A stretch of DNA of 64,000 nt, from the NCBI RefSeq assembly GCF_041276405.1, contig NZ_JBGGGT010000001.1:727501-791500 (forward strand). The letters are read 5' to 3'. Positions 18,904 through 28,442 of the stretch are shown here, piece after piece (positions within the stretch are counted from its first letter, which is position 1; every line of letters begins with the position of its first letter). Position numbers and translations under genes: made by a program. The DNA comes from Microvirga sp. TS319. GTDB lineage: Bacteria; Pseudomonadota; Alphaproteobacteria; Rhizobiales; Beijerinckiaceae. The notes below the pieces were generated by a model. The model saw only the letters and a list, made by a program, of their open reading frames with translations, ran no database searches and had not been told where the DNA came from.

Positions 18904-19743
18904 ATGAAACTCACAAAGCCCCCCTCTTCCGCCGTCCACCATTTCGGCGACTACTTGCGTGAATGGCGCCAGCGCCGCCGCTTGAGCCAGCTCGATCTCG
19001 CCCTCGAGGCCGAAATCTCCACGCGGCACTTGAGTTTTCTCGAGACGGGCCGCTCGCAGCCGAGCCGCGAGATGGTGCAACTCCTCGCCGAGAAACTCGA
19101 GATGCCGCTGCGCGAGCGTAACGTGATGCTCGCTTCCGCGGGCTTTGCACCGGTCTATTCCGAACGGACCCTCGACGATCCCGCCCTGAAGAGCATGCGC
19201 GACGCCATCGATCTCGTGCTTCGCGGTCATGAGCCGTATCCCGCGCTCGCCGTCGACCGGCACTGGTCGCTCGTCGCCGCCAATAGCGCGCTGCTCTCGC
19301 TCGTCGAGGGCGTCGATCCAGCGCTGCTGAAGCCGCCCGTGAACGTGCTGCGCCTGAGCGTTCATCCGGCAGGCCTTGCGCGGCGCATCGTCAATTTCGT
19401 GGAATGGCGGGAGCATCTCATCGTGCGTCTGCATCATCAGGTGAATGTGACGGGCGACGCGGCGCTATCGAGTTTGAGCGAGGAGCTGCGCGCCTATCCG
19501 ATTCCGGATGCGGCGAGGCGCTCGGCTCAAACCCGCGAGGACCATGCAGGGCTCGTCGTGCCGCTGCAACTGGCGACGGAAGAGGGAGTGCTCACCTTCT
19601 TCAGCACGACGACGATCTTCGGCACCCCCGTCGACGTGACCCTGTCGGAGCTTGCCATCGAAGCCTTCTTCCCGGCCGATCCGGAGACGGCGGACGCCTT
19701 GCGTCGCATGGCCGAGAAGCGTCAGGCCGCCGCAGGTGCGTGA
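18904..19743 (+). CDS. XRE-family regulator with MmyB-like ligand-binding domain
   Basis: The protein has 279 residues. The helix-turn-helix (about 12-66) includes LREWRQRRRLSQLDLALEAE and STRHLSFLETGRSQPSREMV. The C-terminal two thirds match the MmyB-like domain that binds fatty-acid-like ligands, with YPALAVDRHWSLVAANSALL and EEGVLTFFSTTTIFGTPVDV. Regulators of this class often control adjacent transport or redox genes. The divergent membrane protein at 18381-18779 shares its promoter region and is the best candidate target. ATG 18904 gives the family-typical start. Confidence 0.88.
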   Translation: MKLTKPPSSAVHHFGDYLREWRQRRRLSQLDLALEAEISTRHLSFLETGRSQPSREMVQLLAEKLEMPLRERNVMLASAGFAPVYSERTLDDPALKSMRDAIDLVLRGHEPYPALAVDRHWSLVAANSALLSLVEGVDPALLKPPVNVLRLSVHPAGLARRIVNFVEWREHLIVRLHHQVNVTGDAALSSLSEELRAYPIPDAARRSAQTREDHAGLVVPLQLATEEGVLTFFSTTTIFGTPVDVTLSELAIEAFFPADPETADALRRMAEKRQAAAGA

Positions 19744-19837
19744 GGGCAGGAAAGGGTTCCTCTTAACCGCCCATCAACCTTAACCCCGGATAACCATAAG
19801 GAACGGAAGCCTTTCGTCCGATGCTTCCATGGTTTGA

Positions 19838-21079
19838 GTGGGTGTTCGCGTGCGTCTTCGGAATCGTCGCTCTCGGGTGAAATGGATCTGCGCCACGACG
19901 GCGCCCTGGGCGCTCGCGACCGGTCTCCTGATCTCGTTCACGGCCTCCGCCAGCAACGACCCGCAGGCGGGGGTGAGCTTCGCGGCGCGCGGCGCGCTGG
20001 CGCATCTGACCCAGACCACCCTCGTTCCGCCCATCTCCCTGTCGATCGCAGGCGGGAGGCTCGATCTCGAACGGGACGTGCTGCGGTTCGTGCCCCGCTA
20101 CGATCTGCCCGACGACATGGCGAATACGGTTCCGCCCAAGGGCGACCGCAAGGCCAATGCGGGTCCCGATCCAGCGGTCGAACGCTCTGGAAAGGGCGAT
20201 CCCCTCGTCGCGCCGCACGTCACCCTGTCCCTGAGGGCCAGCCAGCTGCGCTCCGACCTCGCGCAGGCCGGCGGCTCCCGTCTTCTCTTCCGGCAGGACG
20301 AGCGGCTTCTGCCGCCCACCGTCCTCATGGAGGGCGAATTGGATGCTCCCGACATGGAGCAGAGCTTCGAGCCCTGGGAAGCGCCGGAATTCACGACGAC
20401 GCGCCAGTCCGTTTCCGTGCAGTCGCCCGCAGCCGCCGCCGCCGGATCGACCGGCGCCGCCGCGAGCCTCACGACGCCGATGGTAAAGCGCGCGGTGACG
20501 CTGTCCTCGACGACGCCGGCCCCGATGGAGGCGACCCCCGTCGAGATCGCCGCCGCCCCGGTGTCCCTGCAGTCGCCGCGCCTCGACAAGGGAGGCTTCG
20601 GCACGAGCTTCATGCCGAAAGCCGACGATACGGCCGCTCCGCGTTATGCGGACCTGATCGATCCGGACAACATGAACAAGGAACAGCGCTGTCTGGCGGA
20701 GGCCGTCTATTTCGAGGCGCGCAGCGAGCCCGAGGAGGGCCAGGCCGCCGTGGCGCAGGTGGTTCTGAACCGCGTGAAGAGTGGTCTCTATCCGTCCTCG
20801 ATCTGCGGCGTCGTCTACCAGAATCGCCACCGCCATCTGGCCTGCCAGTTCACCTTTGCCTGCGAGGGGAAGGCTCTGCGCGTCACCGATCAGGTCTCCT
20901 GGGACCGGGCCAAGCGGGTGGCGAGCGCGGTTCTCGAAGGCAAGACTTATCTCGCCGATGTGGGTGGTGCCACCCACTACCACGCGAACTACGTGCGTCC
21001 CTACTGGGCCCGCCGCCTCAAGAAGATGGACGTGATCGGTCGCCACATCTTCTACAAGCTCAAGCCAGGGCAGACCTGA
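19838..21079 (+). CDS. Exported cell wall hydrolase, SleB family
   Basis: The frame from GTG 19838 has 413 residues; GTGs at 19850 and 19877 are alternatives and no start has a clear ribosome site. After a basic N-terminus, a hydrophobic stretch (WALATGLLISFTASA) acts as signal or anchor. The middle 200 residues are alanine/proline rich and poorly ordered. The C-terminal 140 residues are the hydrolase domain, with MNKEQRCLAEAVYFEARSEP (catalytic-type glutamate in EAVYFEAR), QVVLNRV, CQFTFACEG and ATHYHANYVRPYW. SleB relatives cut peptidoglycan, often as lytic transglycosylases. In a non-sporing organism the role is wall remodelling. Function is by family. Confidence 0.88.
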   Translation: MGVRVRLRNRRSRVKWICATTAPWALATGLLISFTASASNDPQAGVSFAARGALAHLTQTTLVPPISLSIAGGRLDLERDVLRFVPRYDLPDDMANTVPPKGDRKANAGPDPAVERSGKGDPLVAPHVTLSLRASQLRSDLAQAGGSRLLFRQDERLLPPTVLMEGELDAPDMEQSFEPWEAPEFTTTRQSVSVQSPAAAAAGSTGAAASLTTPMVKRAVTLSSTTPAPMEATPVEIAAAPVSLQSPRLDKGGFGTSFMPKADDTAAPRYADLIDPDNMNKEQRCLAEAVYFEARSEPEEGQAAVAQVVLNRVKSGLYPSSICGVVYQNRHRHLACQFTFACEGKALRVTDQVSWDRAKRVASAVLEGKTYLADVGGATHYHANYVRPYWARRLKKMDVIGRHIFYKLKPGQT

Positions 21080-21215
21080 GCCCGAGGGATCGCGTGCCGG
21101 AAACGGCCTGCGATCCATCACGGCTTCTCATACCAAAGCCAATAAACTTTCAATGTCGCCGATCCCGCACTTCGGATAGCATCCGCCCTCCGAATTGCCT
21201 CTGAGGACCGTGCCG

Positions 21216-22454
21216 ATGTCCGCGCCTTCCACGCAAGCCCGGGTCTCCCCGGAACTAATCGTTCTCGCCGGCTGTCTGATCGCGCTGATCACTTTCGGCC
21301 CCCGCGCCTCCGTCGGGCTCTTCCAGATCCCGATGACGACCGAGTTTGGCTGGGGGCGCGACACGTTCAGCCTGGCCATCGCCGTTCAAAACCTTCTCTG
21401 GGGTGTCGGGCAACCCTTCGCGGGCGCCGTGGCGGACCGTTTCGGGGCGTTCCGGGTGCTGTGCGCCGGAGCCGTGCTCTATGCGCTCGGCCTTGTGGTG
21501 ATGGCCAATGCCGCGACGCCCGGTGTTCTTCATCTCGGCGCGGGCGTTCTCATCGGTTTCGGTCTGTCGGGTTGCTCGTTCAATCTCGTCCTCGGCGCCT
21601 TCGGCAAGCTCCTGCCGGAAAAGTGGCGTCCCATGGCCTTCGGGGCAGGCACGGCGGCGGGCTCCTTCGGCCAGTTCCTCTTCCCGCCCATCGGCAACGT
21701 CCTCATCGATTCGTTCGGCTGGCATCAGGCGCTGGTGATCTTCGCCGGTTCCGTCCTGCTGGTGATGCCTCTGGCGCTGGCGCTCGCGACCCGTCCGGGC
21801 GCGGCGGCCCAGGCCAGCGCCGCCAACGTCCCGAACCAGTCCATCAAGCAGGCGCTGACCGAAGCCTTCCGGCATCGCTCCTACGTGCTCCTGGTTCTCG
21901 GCTTCTTCACCTGCGGCTTCCAGCTCGCCTTCATCACAGCGCATCTGCCCGCCTATCTGAGGGATGCCGGGCTCTCGGCTGCCGTCGGCGGCTGGACCCT
22001 GGCCGTGATTGGTCTCGCCAATGCGTTCGGCTCGCTCGGCTCGGGTTGGCTGTCCACACGCATGTCGAAGCGCTGGCTGCTGGCCTGGATCTATTTCGGC
22101 CGATCTCTGGCGATCGCCGCCTTCGTGCTGCTCCCGGCCTCGCCCCTGAGCTCGATCGCCTTCGGCATCGCCATCGGCCTTCTGTGGCTCTCGACCGTGC
22201 CGCCCACATCCTCCCTCGTCATGCTGATGTTCGGCACCCGCTACATGGCCATGCTCTACGGCTTCGCCTTCTTCTCGCACCAGGTCGGCGGCTTCCTGGG
22301 CGTCTGGCTCGGGGGCGAGCTCTACGAGACCTATGGCAATTACACGCTCGTGTGGTGGCTCTCGGTCGCGCTCGGCGTCGCATCGGCCCTGATCAACCTG
22401 CCGATCAAGGAGCGCCCGGTCGAGCGCGGGCCGGTGCTTCAGCCTGCCGAGTGA
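21216..22454 (+). CDS. Major facilitator superfamily transporter
   Basis: The protein has 412 residues from ATG 21216, which has GAGGA eight bases upstream; a TTG at 21195 lacks this. Twelve hydrophobic helices are visible in two halves. The loop between helices 2 and 3 has the MFS motif AGAVADRFGAFRVL, and the second half has the matching GSGWLSTRMSKRW. The ending MYGFAFFSHQVGGFLGVWLG resembles oxalate/formate antiporter-like and monocarboxylate-type permeases. The substrate cannot be assigned. acuI follows 87 bases later on the same strand, so an organic acid is possible. Confidence 0.85.
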   Translation: MSAPSTQARVSPELIVLAGCLIALITFGPRASVGLFQIPMTTEFGWGRDTFSLAIAVQNLLWGVGQPFAGAVADRFGAFRVLCAGAVLYALGLVVMANAATPGVLHLGAGVLIGFGLSGCSFNLVLGAFGKLLPEKWRPMAFGAGTAAGSFGQFLFPPIGNVLIDSFGWHQALVIFAGSVLLVMPLALALATRPGAAAQASAANVPNQSIKQALTEAFRHRSYVLLVLGFFTCGFQLAFITAHLPAYLRDAGLSAAVGGWTLAVIGLANAFGSLGSGWLSTRMSKRWLLAWIYFGRSLAIAAFVLLPASPLSSIAFGIAIGLLWLSTVPPTSSLVMLMFGTRYMAMLYGFAFFSHQVGGFLGVWLGGELYETYGNYTLVWWLSVALGVASALINLPIKERPVERGPVLQPAE

Positions 22455-22541
22455 GGCGTGTCTCGTCCGAAGGGATGAGGTTCGCACGCTTGCCCTGATC
22501 GATTCCCGCGCCAACAATCGTGGCCGGGAGGATGGACCGCG

Positions 22542-23528
22542 ATGGGAACATTCAAGGCACTCGTCATCGACAGGACCGATGCCGGTCAGACCGTGACCTT
22601 TCGTGACGTCGACGAGGCGGATCTCATGGACGGCGACGTCACGGTCCGCGTGTCGCATTCCACGCTCAATTACAAGGACGGCCTCGCGCTGACCGGCAAG
22701 GCGCCGGTGGTGCGGCGTTTCCCGATGATCCCCGGCGTCGATCTCGCCGGCACCGTCGAAGCCTCGTCTCATCCCGAATTCAAGGCGGGCGATGCGGTGC
22801 TCCTGAACGGCTGGGGCCTGGGCGAAACGCATCTGGGAGCCTATGCGCAGAAGGTGCGCGTGAAGGGCGACTGGCTGATCCGGCTGCCTGAAGGCCTCAC
22901 ATCGCATCAGGCCATGGCCATCGGCACGGCGGGATACACCGCGATGCTCTGCCTGATGGCGCTTGAGAAGCACGGGCTTGCCCCCGAGCGCGGCCCGGCC
23001 ATCGTTACCGGCGCCGTGGGCGGCGTCGGTTCGGTCGCCGTCGCCCTGCTCGCCCGGACGGGCTGGCACGTGATGGCCGCAACGGGGAGGCCCGGGGAGG
23101 CCGGTTATCTGAAGAGCCTCGGCGCGGCCGAGATCCTGGAGCGGAGCGAGCTCACCGGGCCCGTGCGCCCGCTCGGCAAGGAGCGCTGGGCGGCGGGCAT
23201 CGACACCGTCGGCTCGATCCCCCTCGCGAACGTGATATCCATGACGAAATACGGCGGCGCCATCGCGGCCTGCGGCCTTGCGGCCGGCATGGATCTGCCC
23301 TCGACCGTTGCGCCGTTCATTCTGCGCAACGTGTCGCTGCTCGGCGTCGATTCCGTGATGGCGCCCAAGCCGCTGCGCATCGAGGCATGGGACAGGCTGG
23401 CCCATGAACTCGACCACGCCAAGCTCGCCACGATGACGTCCACGATTCCGCTGGACGAGGTGGTGGAGGCGGGCAAGCGGATCGTCGCCGGCCAGGTCAA
23501 GGGGCGGGTGGTGGTGGAGATCCGCTAG
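22542..23528 (+). CDS. acuI: Acrylyl-CoA reductase-type MDR oxidoreductase
   Basis: The protein has 328 residues and belongs to the YhdH/AcuI group of medium-chain reductases. These enzymes reduce acryloyl-CoA to propionyl-CoA with NADPH and so detoxify acrylate from DMSP or 3-hydroxypropionate metabolism. The N-terminus has VSHSTLNYKDGLALTGKAPV and PGVDLAGTVE. The NADPH-binding motif is VTGAVGGVGSVAVALLA at about 156-172, and the C-terminus has NVSLLGVDSVMAP. No zinc ligands are present, as expected. Its TAG stop codon coincides with the start of a family A repeat, so the last residues may have been shaped by the repeat. Confidence 0.9.
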   Translation: MGTFKALVIDRTDAGQTVTFRDVDEADLMDGDVTVRVSHSTLNYKDGLALTGKAPVVRRFPMIPGVDLAGTVEASSHPEFKAGDAVLLNGWGLGETHLGAYAQKVRVKGDWLIRLPEGLTSHQAMAIGTAGYTAMLCLMALEKHGLAPERGPAIVTGAVGGVGSVAVALLARTGWHVMAATGRPGEAGYLKSLGAAEILERSELTGPVRPLGKERWAAGIDTVGSIPLANVISMTKYGGAIAACGLAAGMDLPSTVAPFILRNVSLLGVDSVMAPKPLRIEAWDRLAHELDHAKLATMTSTIPLDEVVEAGKRIVAGQVKGRVVVEIR

Positions 23529-23591
23529 CGCATCGTGCGGACAAGTGGACCCGGTTTTTCGCGCGATGCGCTGTTCTCTCGTGGAAGCATC
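23526..23591. repeat. Family A interspersed repeat, copy 3
   Basis: TAGCGCATCGTGCGGACAAG starts it, followed by TGGACCCGGTTTTTCGCGCG and ATGCGCTGTTCTC. The first three bases are the acuI stop codon. A half copy follows at 23698-23736 (AGCATCGGACAT to GATGCTCTAATC). Confidence 0.75.
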
Positions 23592-23597
23592 GCTCTC

Positions 23598-23686
23598 GTC
23601 ATGCTCGGCCCTGAGCCGGGCATCCACGTCTTCCTGGCGCGGTGCATGAAGACGTGAATGGCCGTAAACCAAGTGCGGCCATGACG
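23598..23686. repeat. Family B palindromic repeat, copy 6
   Basis: GTCATGCTCGGCCCTGAGCC and GGGCATCCACGTCTTC form one arm; the second arm ends GCGGCCATGACG. Outer GTCATG and CATGAC are inverted, as in copy 4. Confidence 0.6.
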
Positions 23687-23734
23687 ATGAGTGGTGACAG
23701 CATCGGACATGGGTTCGATTTCACGTTGGATGCT

Positions 23735-24667
23735 CTAATCGGCGGGCTTCCTGCCATGCCCCTCGATCCAGCGCCGCTGCTTCCCGATTTCGGCGGCCAT
23801 GAAATCCATGAAGGCGCGCACGCGGGCCGATTGGCGAAGATCAGGATGGGTGAGCAGCCATAGGCCTGCGGAGAAATCCGGGTTCACGTCGGAAAGGCGT
23901 ACCAGGCTGCGCTTCGCATCCGCGATGAAGCAGGGAAGGGGCCCGATGCCGATCCCGGCCTCCACGGCTTCCGCAAGGCCCAGGACCGTGTTCACCTTGT
24001 AGACAATGTTCTCCGGCTCCACGCGGTCGCGCACGAAGCGAGCCGCCTTGAGGGTCGCGAGATTGTCGCCGAGCGCAACCCAGGGCCGATCATAGAGCGC
24101 AGGCGAGCTCAGATCCGCCGGCTTCTGATGATCCGGAAAATCTTCCAGACGGCCGTAGATGGCCCAGGCGATCGTCGCGACGCGTCGCCCGACGAGGGTC
24201 TCCGGCGGGTCATCCGTGGCCCGAATCGCCACGTCCGCATCGCGTTTCGAAAGGTTGAGCGCCTGGTTCGCGAGCACCACGTCGAGCCGCATTTCGGGGC
24301 AGGCCTTCACGAAACGCGAGAAGATATGCGTGAGCATGTGAACCAGCAGGGTGTCGTTCGTCGTGACCCGTAGTTCCCCTGCCGGCGCGACGGCCTGGCC
24401 AGCGAGCTTGCGCGTGAAGGAGGTGACGTTCTCCTCCATCTGCTCGGCGAGCGCCGACATCTCTTCGCCGGCAGGCGTGAGCACATAGCCGGTCCTGTGC
24501 CGCTCGAAGAGCTTGACGCCGAGATTCTCCTCCATTTGGCCAAGCCTGCGAAAGACCGTCGAATGATTGACGCCCAGGCGCTCCGCCGCACCCGCGAGGC
24601 CGCTTGCCTCCGCGATGATTTTGACGAGCCTGAAATCGTCCCAGTCGAGCTGATGTTGCTTGGCCAT
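23735..24667 (-). CDS. LysR-family transcriptional regulator
   Basis: The protein has 310 residues from ATG 24667. The helix-turn-helix is at residues 10-60, with [20 protein letters not shown] and [20 protein letters not shown], followed by the type 2 periplasmic-like effector domain with [18 protein letters not shown] and [16 protein letters not shown]. It is divergent from the wrbA-type quinone reductase, with 143 bases between the start codons, the classical LysR layout in which the regulator controls itself and its neighbour. A TTGCA-CGAT-TGCAA dyad at 24674-24687 overlaps the region just upstream of its start. The effector is unknown; a quinone or redox signal is likely from the target. 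Confidence 0.9.
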   Translation of the reverse strand: MAKQHQLDWDDFRLVKIIAEASGLAGAAERLGVNHSTVFRRLGQMEENLGVKLFERHRTGYVLTPAGEEMSALAEQMEENVTSFTRKLAGQAVAPAGELRVTTNDTLLVHMLTHIFSRFVKACPEMRLDVVLANQALNLSKRDADVAIRATDDPPETLVGRRVATIAWAIYGRLEDFPDHQKPADLSSPALYDRPWVALGDNLATLKAARFVRDRVEPENIVYKVNTVLGLAEAVEAGIGIGPLPCFIADAKRSLVRLSDVNPDFSAGLWLLTHPDLRQSARVRAFMDFMAAEIGKQRRWIEGHGRKPAD

Positions 24668-24673
24668 ATCAAC

Positions 24674-24687
24674 TTGCACGATTGCAA
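24674..24687. promoter_or_regulatory. Dyad in the LysR-wrbA intergenic region
   Basis: TTGCA and TGCAA flank CGAT. A related TGCAT...ATGCA pair lies at about 24705-24722. LysR regulators bind short dyads in such shared promoters, so these are candidate operator sites. Confidence 0.4.
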
Positions 24688-24810
24688 TGGAAACCCTGCA
24701 TATCTACCACTGGTTTTGCATGTTGGAAAGGTTATCCTTACGTCATCATCCAGCGGCAGAGCGGTCCGGCATTCGGCCCCTGCGCAATCCTCTTTGATAA
24801 CGGAGATCAC

Positions 24811-25413
24811 ATGGCCAAGGTTCTTGTGCTGTATTATTCGTCTTGGGGTCATATCGAGCAGATGGCTTATGCGGCCGCCGAAGGGGCCCGCGAGGCCGGT
24901 GCCGAGGTGGTGGTGAAGCGTGTGCCCGAGCTGGTGCCGGCCGAGATCGCCCAGGCAGCCTATTACAAGACCGATCAGAAGGCTCCCATCGCCACCGTCG
25001 AGGAGCTGCCGGAATACGACGCGATCATCTTCGGCACGCCGACCCGCTACGGCACCATGACGGCGCAGATGAAGAATTTCCTCGATCAGACCGGCGGCCT
25101 CTGGGCTCAAGGCAAGCTCATCGGCAAGGTCGGCTCGGTCTTCACCTCGACGGCGACCCAGCACGGCGGCCAGGAAGCCACCATTCTCACCACGCTGCCG
25201 GTGCTGATGCATCACGGCATGGTCATCGTCGGTCTGCCTTACAGCTTCGCAGGTCAGTCTGGCGTCGAAGAGGTGAAGGGCGGCTCGCCTTATGGCGCAT
25301 CGACCATCGCGGCCGCCGATGGCTCGCGTCAGCCGAGCAAACCCGAACTCGACGGCGCCCGCTTCCAGGGCAGGCACGTGGCCGAGATCGCCGCGAAGCT
25401 CGCGGCGAAGTAA
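24811..25413 (+). CDS. wrbA: NAD(P)H:quinone oxidoreductase, WrbA type
   Basis: The flavodoxin-like protein has 200 residues and reduces quinones by two electrons using NAD(P)H, avoiding radical semiquinones. The FMN-binding loop is [20 protein letters not shown] at about 7-26. Other WrbA marks are [20 protein letters not shown] (about 77-96), [14 protein letters not shown] and the late [14 protein letters not shown] 24811 is preceded by GGAGA. It is divergent from a LysR regulator that probably controls it. Confidence 0.93.
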   Translation: MAKVLVLYYSSWGHIEQMAYAAAEGAREAGAEVVVKRVPELVPAEIAQAAYYKTDQKAPIATVEELPEYDAIIFGTPTRYGTMTAQMKNFLDQTGGLWAQGKLIGKVGSVFTSTATQHGGQEATILTTLPVLMHHGMVIVGLPYSFAGQSGVEEVKGGSPYGASTIAAADGSRQPSKPELDGARFQGRHVAEIAAKLAAK

Positions 25414-25439
25414 GCATCTTCGCATCATTGCCTCTACCG

Positions 25440-25544
25440 TCTGGGCCATCTCCGGACTTGATCCGGGGATCTGTCCCGGCCATTCACGTCCTCACGAGCC
25501 GGGCCAAAGACGTGGATCCCCGGCACAAAAGGCCGGGATGACGG
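25440..25544. repeat. Family B palindromic repeat, copy 7
   Basis: CCGGACTTGATCCGGGGATC, TGTCCCGGCCATTCACGTC, then ACGTGGATCCCCGGCACAAA and GGCCGGGATGACGG. The two arms are mirror images around CCTCACGAGCCGGG. It lies between convergent wrbA and the Sua5 gene and may terminate both. Confidence 0.65.
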
Positions 25545-25568
25545 AGAGGAGGCAGGCGCGAAGCGGGA

Positions 25569-26540
25569 TCACCGCTCCGCGGCGGCGCGCCTGAGGCGGT
25601 CATTGATGGCTTCGCCCAGGCCGGTCTCCGGGACGGGCGCGACCGCGATGGTCTTAACGCCCGATGCGTCGAGCTGCCGGAGGTATGAGAACAGATGAGC
25701 GGCGGCCTCCTTGAGGTCGCCGTTTTCGCTCAAGTTGAGCTGTGCCTTCGCCTGTCCGCTGTCCTGCAGCGGCGTAGCGCCGAACAGCAGGGCGGCCTCG
25801 CCGGGCCGGACCTCCGTCGCGTTCAGACGAACCTGCGCGCGCGGGGCGTAATGCGAGGCGAGCATTCCCGGCGCGACCGGGTTTTTCCCTGCCTCCGAGC
25901 CACTTTCGAGGCGTCGCCCCAGGAGAGCCTCGATGGCTTCGCTCGGCACGCCGCCGGGGCGGAGCAGGCGCGGCGTGCCGCCGAGGCAAGCGACGATGGT
26001 TGATTCGACGCCGACATCCGTCGCGCCTCCATCGAGCACCGCATCGATGCGTCCCTCGAGGTCTCCGAGAACATGATCGGCATCCGTCGGGCTCACGCGG
26101 CCCGAGCGGTTGGCCGAAGGGGCGGCGACAGGGCGGCCGGTCGCTTTCAGAAGGGCATGGGCCAGGGGATGCGAGGGCACGCGCAGGCCTACGGAATCGA
26201 GGCCGGCGCGGGCGAGATCGGAAACCGTGCAGGTGGAGGCGACGGGCACGACGAGAGTGAGCGGGCCGGGCCAGAAGGCCTCGGCAAGCTTCCAGGCCGT
26301 CTCGTCGAAGACGCCGTGGACCCTCGCCGCATCGAAACTGTCGACATGGGAGATCAGCGGATTGAAGCTCGGGCGCTCCTTGGCGGCATAGATGCCCGCT
26401 ACCGCCTCCGCATTCGTGGCGTCTGCGCCCAGTCCGTAGACCGTCTCCGTCGGGAAGGCCACGAGGTCGCCGCGCCTCAGAATGGCTGCCGCTTCCATCA
26501 GGCCGTCGTCGTCAGCCGCAAGACGTGCCGTCCGTCGCAT
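25569..26540 (-). CDS. tsaC: L-threonylcarbamoyladenylate synthase, Sua5 type
   Basis: The protein has 323 residues from ATG 26540; an in-frame GTG at 26558 is possible. The YrdC domain fills the first 200 residues, with DLVAFPTETVYGLGADA, YAAKERPSFNPLI, PVAAPSANRSGRVSPT and the VGVESTIV loop. It makes threonylcarbamoyl-AMP, the first step of t6A37 on ANN-decoding tRNAs. A linker (NPVAPGMLASHYAPRAQVRL) and a C-terminal Sua5 domain make it the long form, in contrast to short TsaC. It acts in the cytoplasm with TsaB/D/E, none of which is in this window. It is divergent from the acyl-CoA dehydrogenase gene. Confidence 0.94.
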   Translation of the reverse strand: MRRTARLAADDDGLMEAAAILRRGDLVAFPTETVYGLGADATNAEAVAGIYAAKERPSFNPLISHVDSFDAARVHGVFDETAWKLAEAFWPGPLTLVVPVASTCTVSDLARAGLDSVGLRVPSHPLAHALLKATGRPVAAPSANRSGRVSPTDADHVLGDLEGRIDAVLDGGATDVGVESTIVACLGGTPRLLRPGGVPSEAIEALLGRRLESGSEAGKNPVAPGMLASHYAPRAQVRLNATEVRPGEAALLFGATPLQDSGQAKAQLNLSENGDLKEAAAHLFSYLRQLDASGVKTIAVAPVPETGLGEAINDRLRRAAAER

Positions 26541-26659
26541 TGACCCATGATCGTTCACGTCTAAACTACCTTTTGTCCGAGGAGCGGTATATCTTCGGCG
26601 GGTTTAATGACGCGAAGGAACGCGTCAATATGAAAAGCCGTTGCTCGAAAGGAAATGCC

Positions 26660-28438
26660 ATGGCCTACCGTGCGCCCGTGTCGGACATCCTCTTCACCAT
26701 GCGCTATGTGGCGGGGTTCGACCGCGCGGTCGCCGATGGTCTTTACGGCGACCTTTCCGTCGACCTTGCCCGGACCATCCTGGAGGAGGCCGGGCGCTTT
26801 GCCAATGACGTCATCGCGCCGCTCAACCGCGAGGGGGACGAGCACGGCGCGACCATCGCGGACGGCGCCGTTACCACTGCTCCCGGCTGGAAGGAGGCCT
26901 ACCGGGCCTGGACCGAGGCCGGATGGAACGCGCTTCCCGGCCCCGCCGAATATGGCGGGCAGGGCCTGCCGACGCTCTTGAACTCGGCCTGCGTGGAGAT
27001 GTGGAACTCCGCCTCGATGGCCTTCGGCATCGGCCCGGTGCTGACCCATGGCGCGATCGAGGCAATGGCCGTGCATGCCTCGGAGGCGCTGAAGAGCCGC
27101 TATCTCGAAAAGCTCGTCTCGGGCGAATGGACGGCGACGATGAATCTCACGGAGCCGCAGGCGGGATCCGATCTGGCGGCTTTGCGCACCCGCGCCGAGC
27201 CCGTCGGCGACGGCGCCTACCGGATCACGGGCCAGAAGATCTTCATCACCTACGGCGAGCACGACCTCACCGACAACATCGTCCATCTCGTGCTGGCGCG
27301 CCTGCCCGATGCGCCGAAAGGCACGCGCGGCATCTCGCTCTTCCTGGTGCCGAAGATCCTCCCGGACGGCACGCGCAACGATCTGCGCTGCCACAGTCTG
27401 GAGCACAAGCTCGGCATTCACGGTTCTCCCACCTGCACGATGATCTTCGGCGATAACGGCGGCGCCGTCGGCTGGCTCGTGGGCGAGGAGAACCGGGGCC
27501 TCGCCTGCATGTTCACGATGATGAACAATGCGCGCCTCGCGGTCGGCCTTCAGGGTGTCGCCATTGCCGAGCGCGCCTATCAGCAGGCGCTTGGCTACGC
27601 TCGCGAGCGGCGCCAGGGCCGCGCCATCGGGGCCGTGGAGGGCTCGAGTGCCATCGTCGAGCATCCAGACGTGCAGCGTAATCTCCTCACCATGAAGGCG
27701 CTCACCGCCGCCGCGCGCGCCATCTGCTACATGACGGCGGAGGCCATCGACCGCGCGCATCTGGAGCGCGATGCGGTCCGGGCCAAGGCGGCGCATGAGC
27801 GCGCTTCCCTCCTGACGCCGGTCGCAAAGGCGTTCTCGACCGATATCGGCATGGAGGTTGCGTCGCTCGGCGTGCAGATCCACGGCGGCATGGGCTTCAT
27901 CGAGGAAACCGGCGCGGCCCAGCATTACCGGGACGCACGCATCGCGCCGATCTACGAAGGCACCAACGGCATCCAGGCGATCGACCTCGTGACGCGCAAG
28001 CTGCCGCTGTCCGGCGGCGACACGGTGCGCGCGCAGATCGCCTCCATGCGCGCCGTCGTCATGCGCCTCCTGAAGGAAGGAACGCCCGCTTTCGGGGCGA
28101 CCGCCTCACGCTTGCGCGATACAGTCGATAGCCTGGACCGCGCGACGAGCCACATGCTCCGGTCAGTCTCCTCCAATGCGCCCGCCGAGGCCCTGGCGGG
28201 GGCAACGCCCTACCTGCGTCTCTTCGGTCTGGCTCAGGGCGGCGCGGCGTTGGCGCAAAGCGCGCTCGCGGCGAATGCGCTGATGATCGGCGGCGACACG
28301 GATCCCGCCCATGCAGGCCGCATCGCGCTCTGCCGCTTCTTCGCGGAGAGCCTCGCGGTGGGCGCGAAGGGGCTGGAGGACGCGGTGCTCGGCGGCGCGG
28401 GCTTCCTGCAGGACGCCAACCTGGCCCTGGCGGGCTGA
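26660..28438 (+). CDS. Acyl-CoA dehydrogenase (long form, about 590 residues)
   Basis: This 592-residue FAD enzyme starts at ATG 26660 (MAYRAPVSDILFTMRYVAGF); the frame is open to 26525 but that extension is not conserved in style. It contains the acyl-CoA dehydrogenase motifs MNLTEPQAGSDLAALRTRAE and ITGQKIFITYGEHDLTDNIV, the catalytic-region IYEGTNGIQAIDLVTRKL, and a C-terminal helical extension typical of the long class. Electrons go to ETF and then to the ETF-QO encoded at 156-1820. The SDR gene starts four bases after its stop codon, so the two form an operon. The chain length of the substrate is not readable. Confidence 0.92.
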   Translation: MAYRAPVSDILFTMRYVAGFDRAVADGLYGDLSVDLARTILEEAGRFANDVIAPLNREGDEHGATIADGAVTTAPGWKEAYRAWTEAGWNALPGPAEYGGQGLPTLLNSACVEMWNSASMAFGIGPVLTHGAIEAMAVHASEALKSRYLEKLVSGEWTATMNLTEPQAGSDLAALRTRAEPVGDGAYRITGQKIFITYGEHDLTDNIVHLVLARLPDAPKGTRGISLFLVPKILPDGTRNDLRCHSLEHKLGIHGSPTCTMIFGDNGGAVGWLVGEENRGLACMFTMMNNARLAVGLQGVAIAERAYQQALGYARERRQGRAIGAVEGSSAIVEHPDVQRNLLTMKALTAAARAICYMTAEAIDRAHLERDAVRAKAAHERASLLTPVAKAFSTDIGMEVASLGVQIHGGMGFIEETGAAQHYRDARIAPIYEGTNGIQAIDLVTRKLPLSGGDTVRAQIASMRAVVMRLLKEGTPAFGATASRLRDTVDSLDRATSHMLRSVSSNAPAEALAGATPYLRLFGLAQGGAALAQSALAANALMIGGDTDPAHAGRIALCRFFAESLAVGAKGLEDAVLGGAGFLQDANLALAG

Positions 28439-28442
28439 TCCG

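Noticed and set aside
21255..23672. 805-codon minus-strand frame spanning the MFS and acuI genes
   Set aside because: Crosses two real genes and an intergenic gap; composition typical of antisense GC-rich frames.
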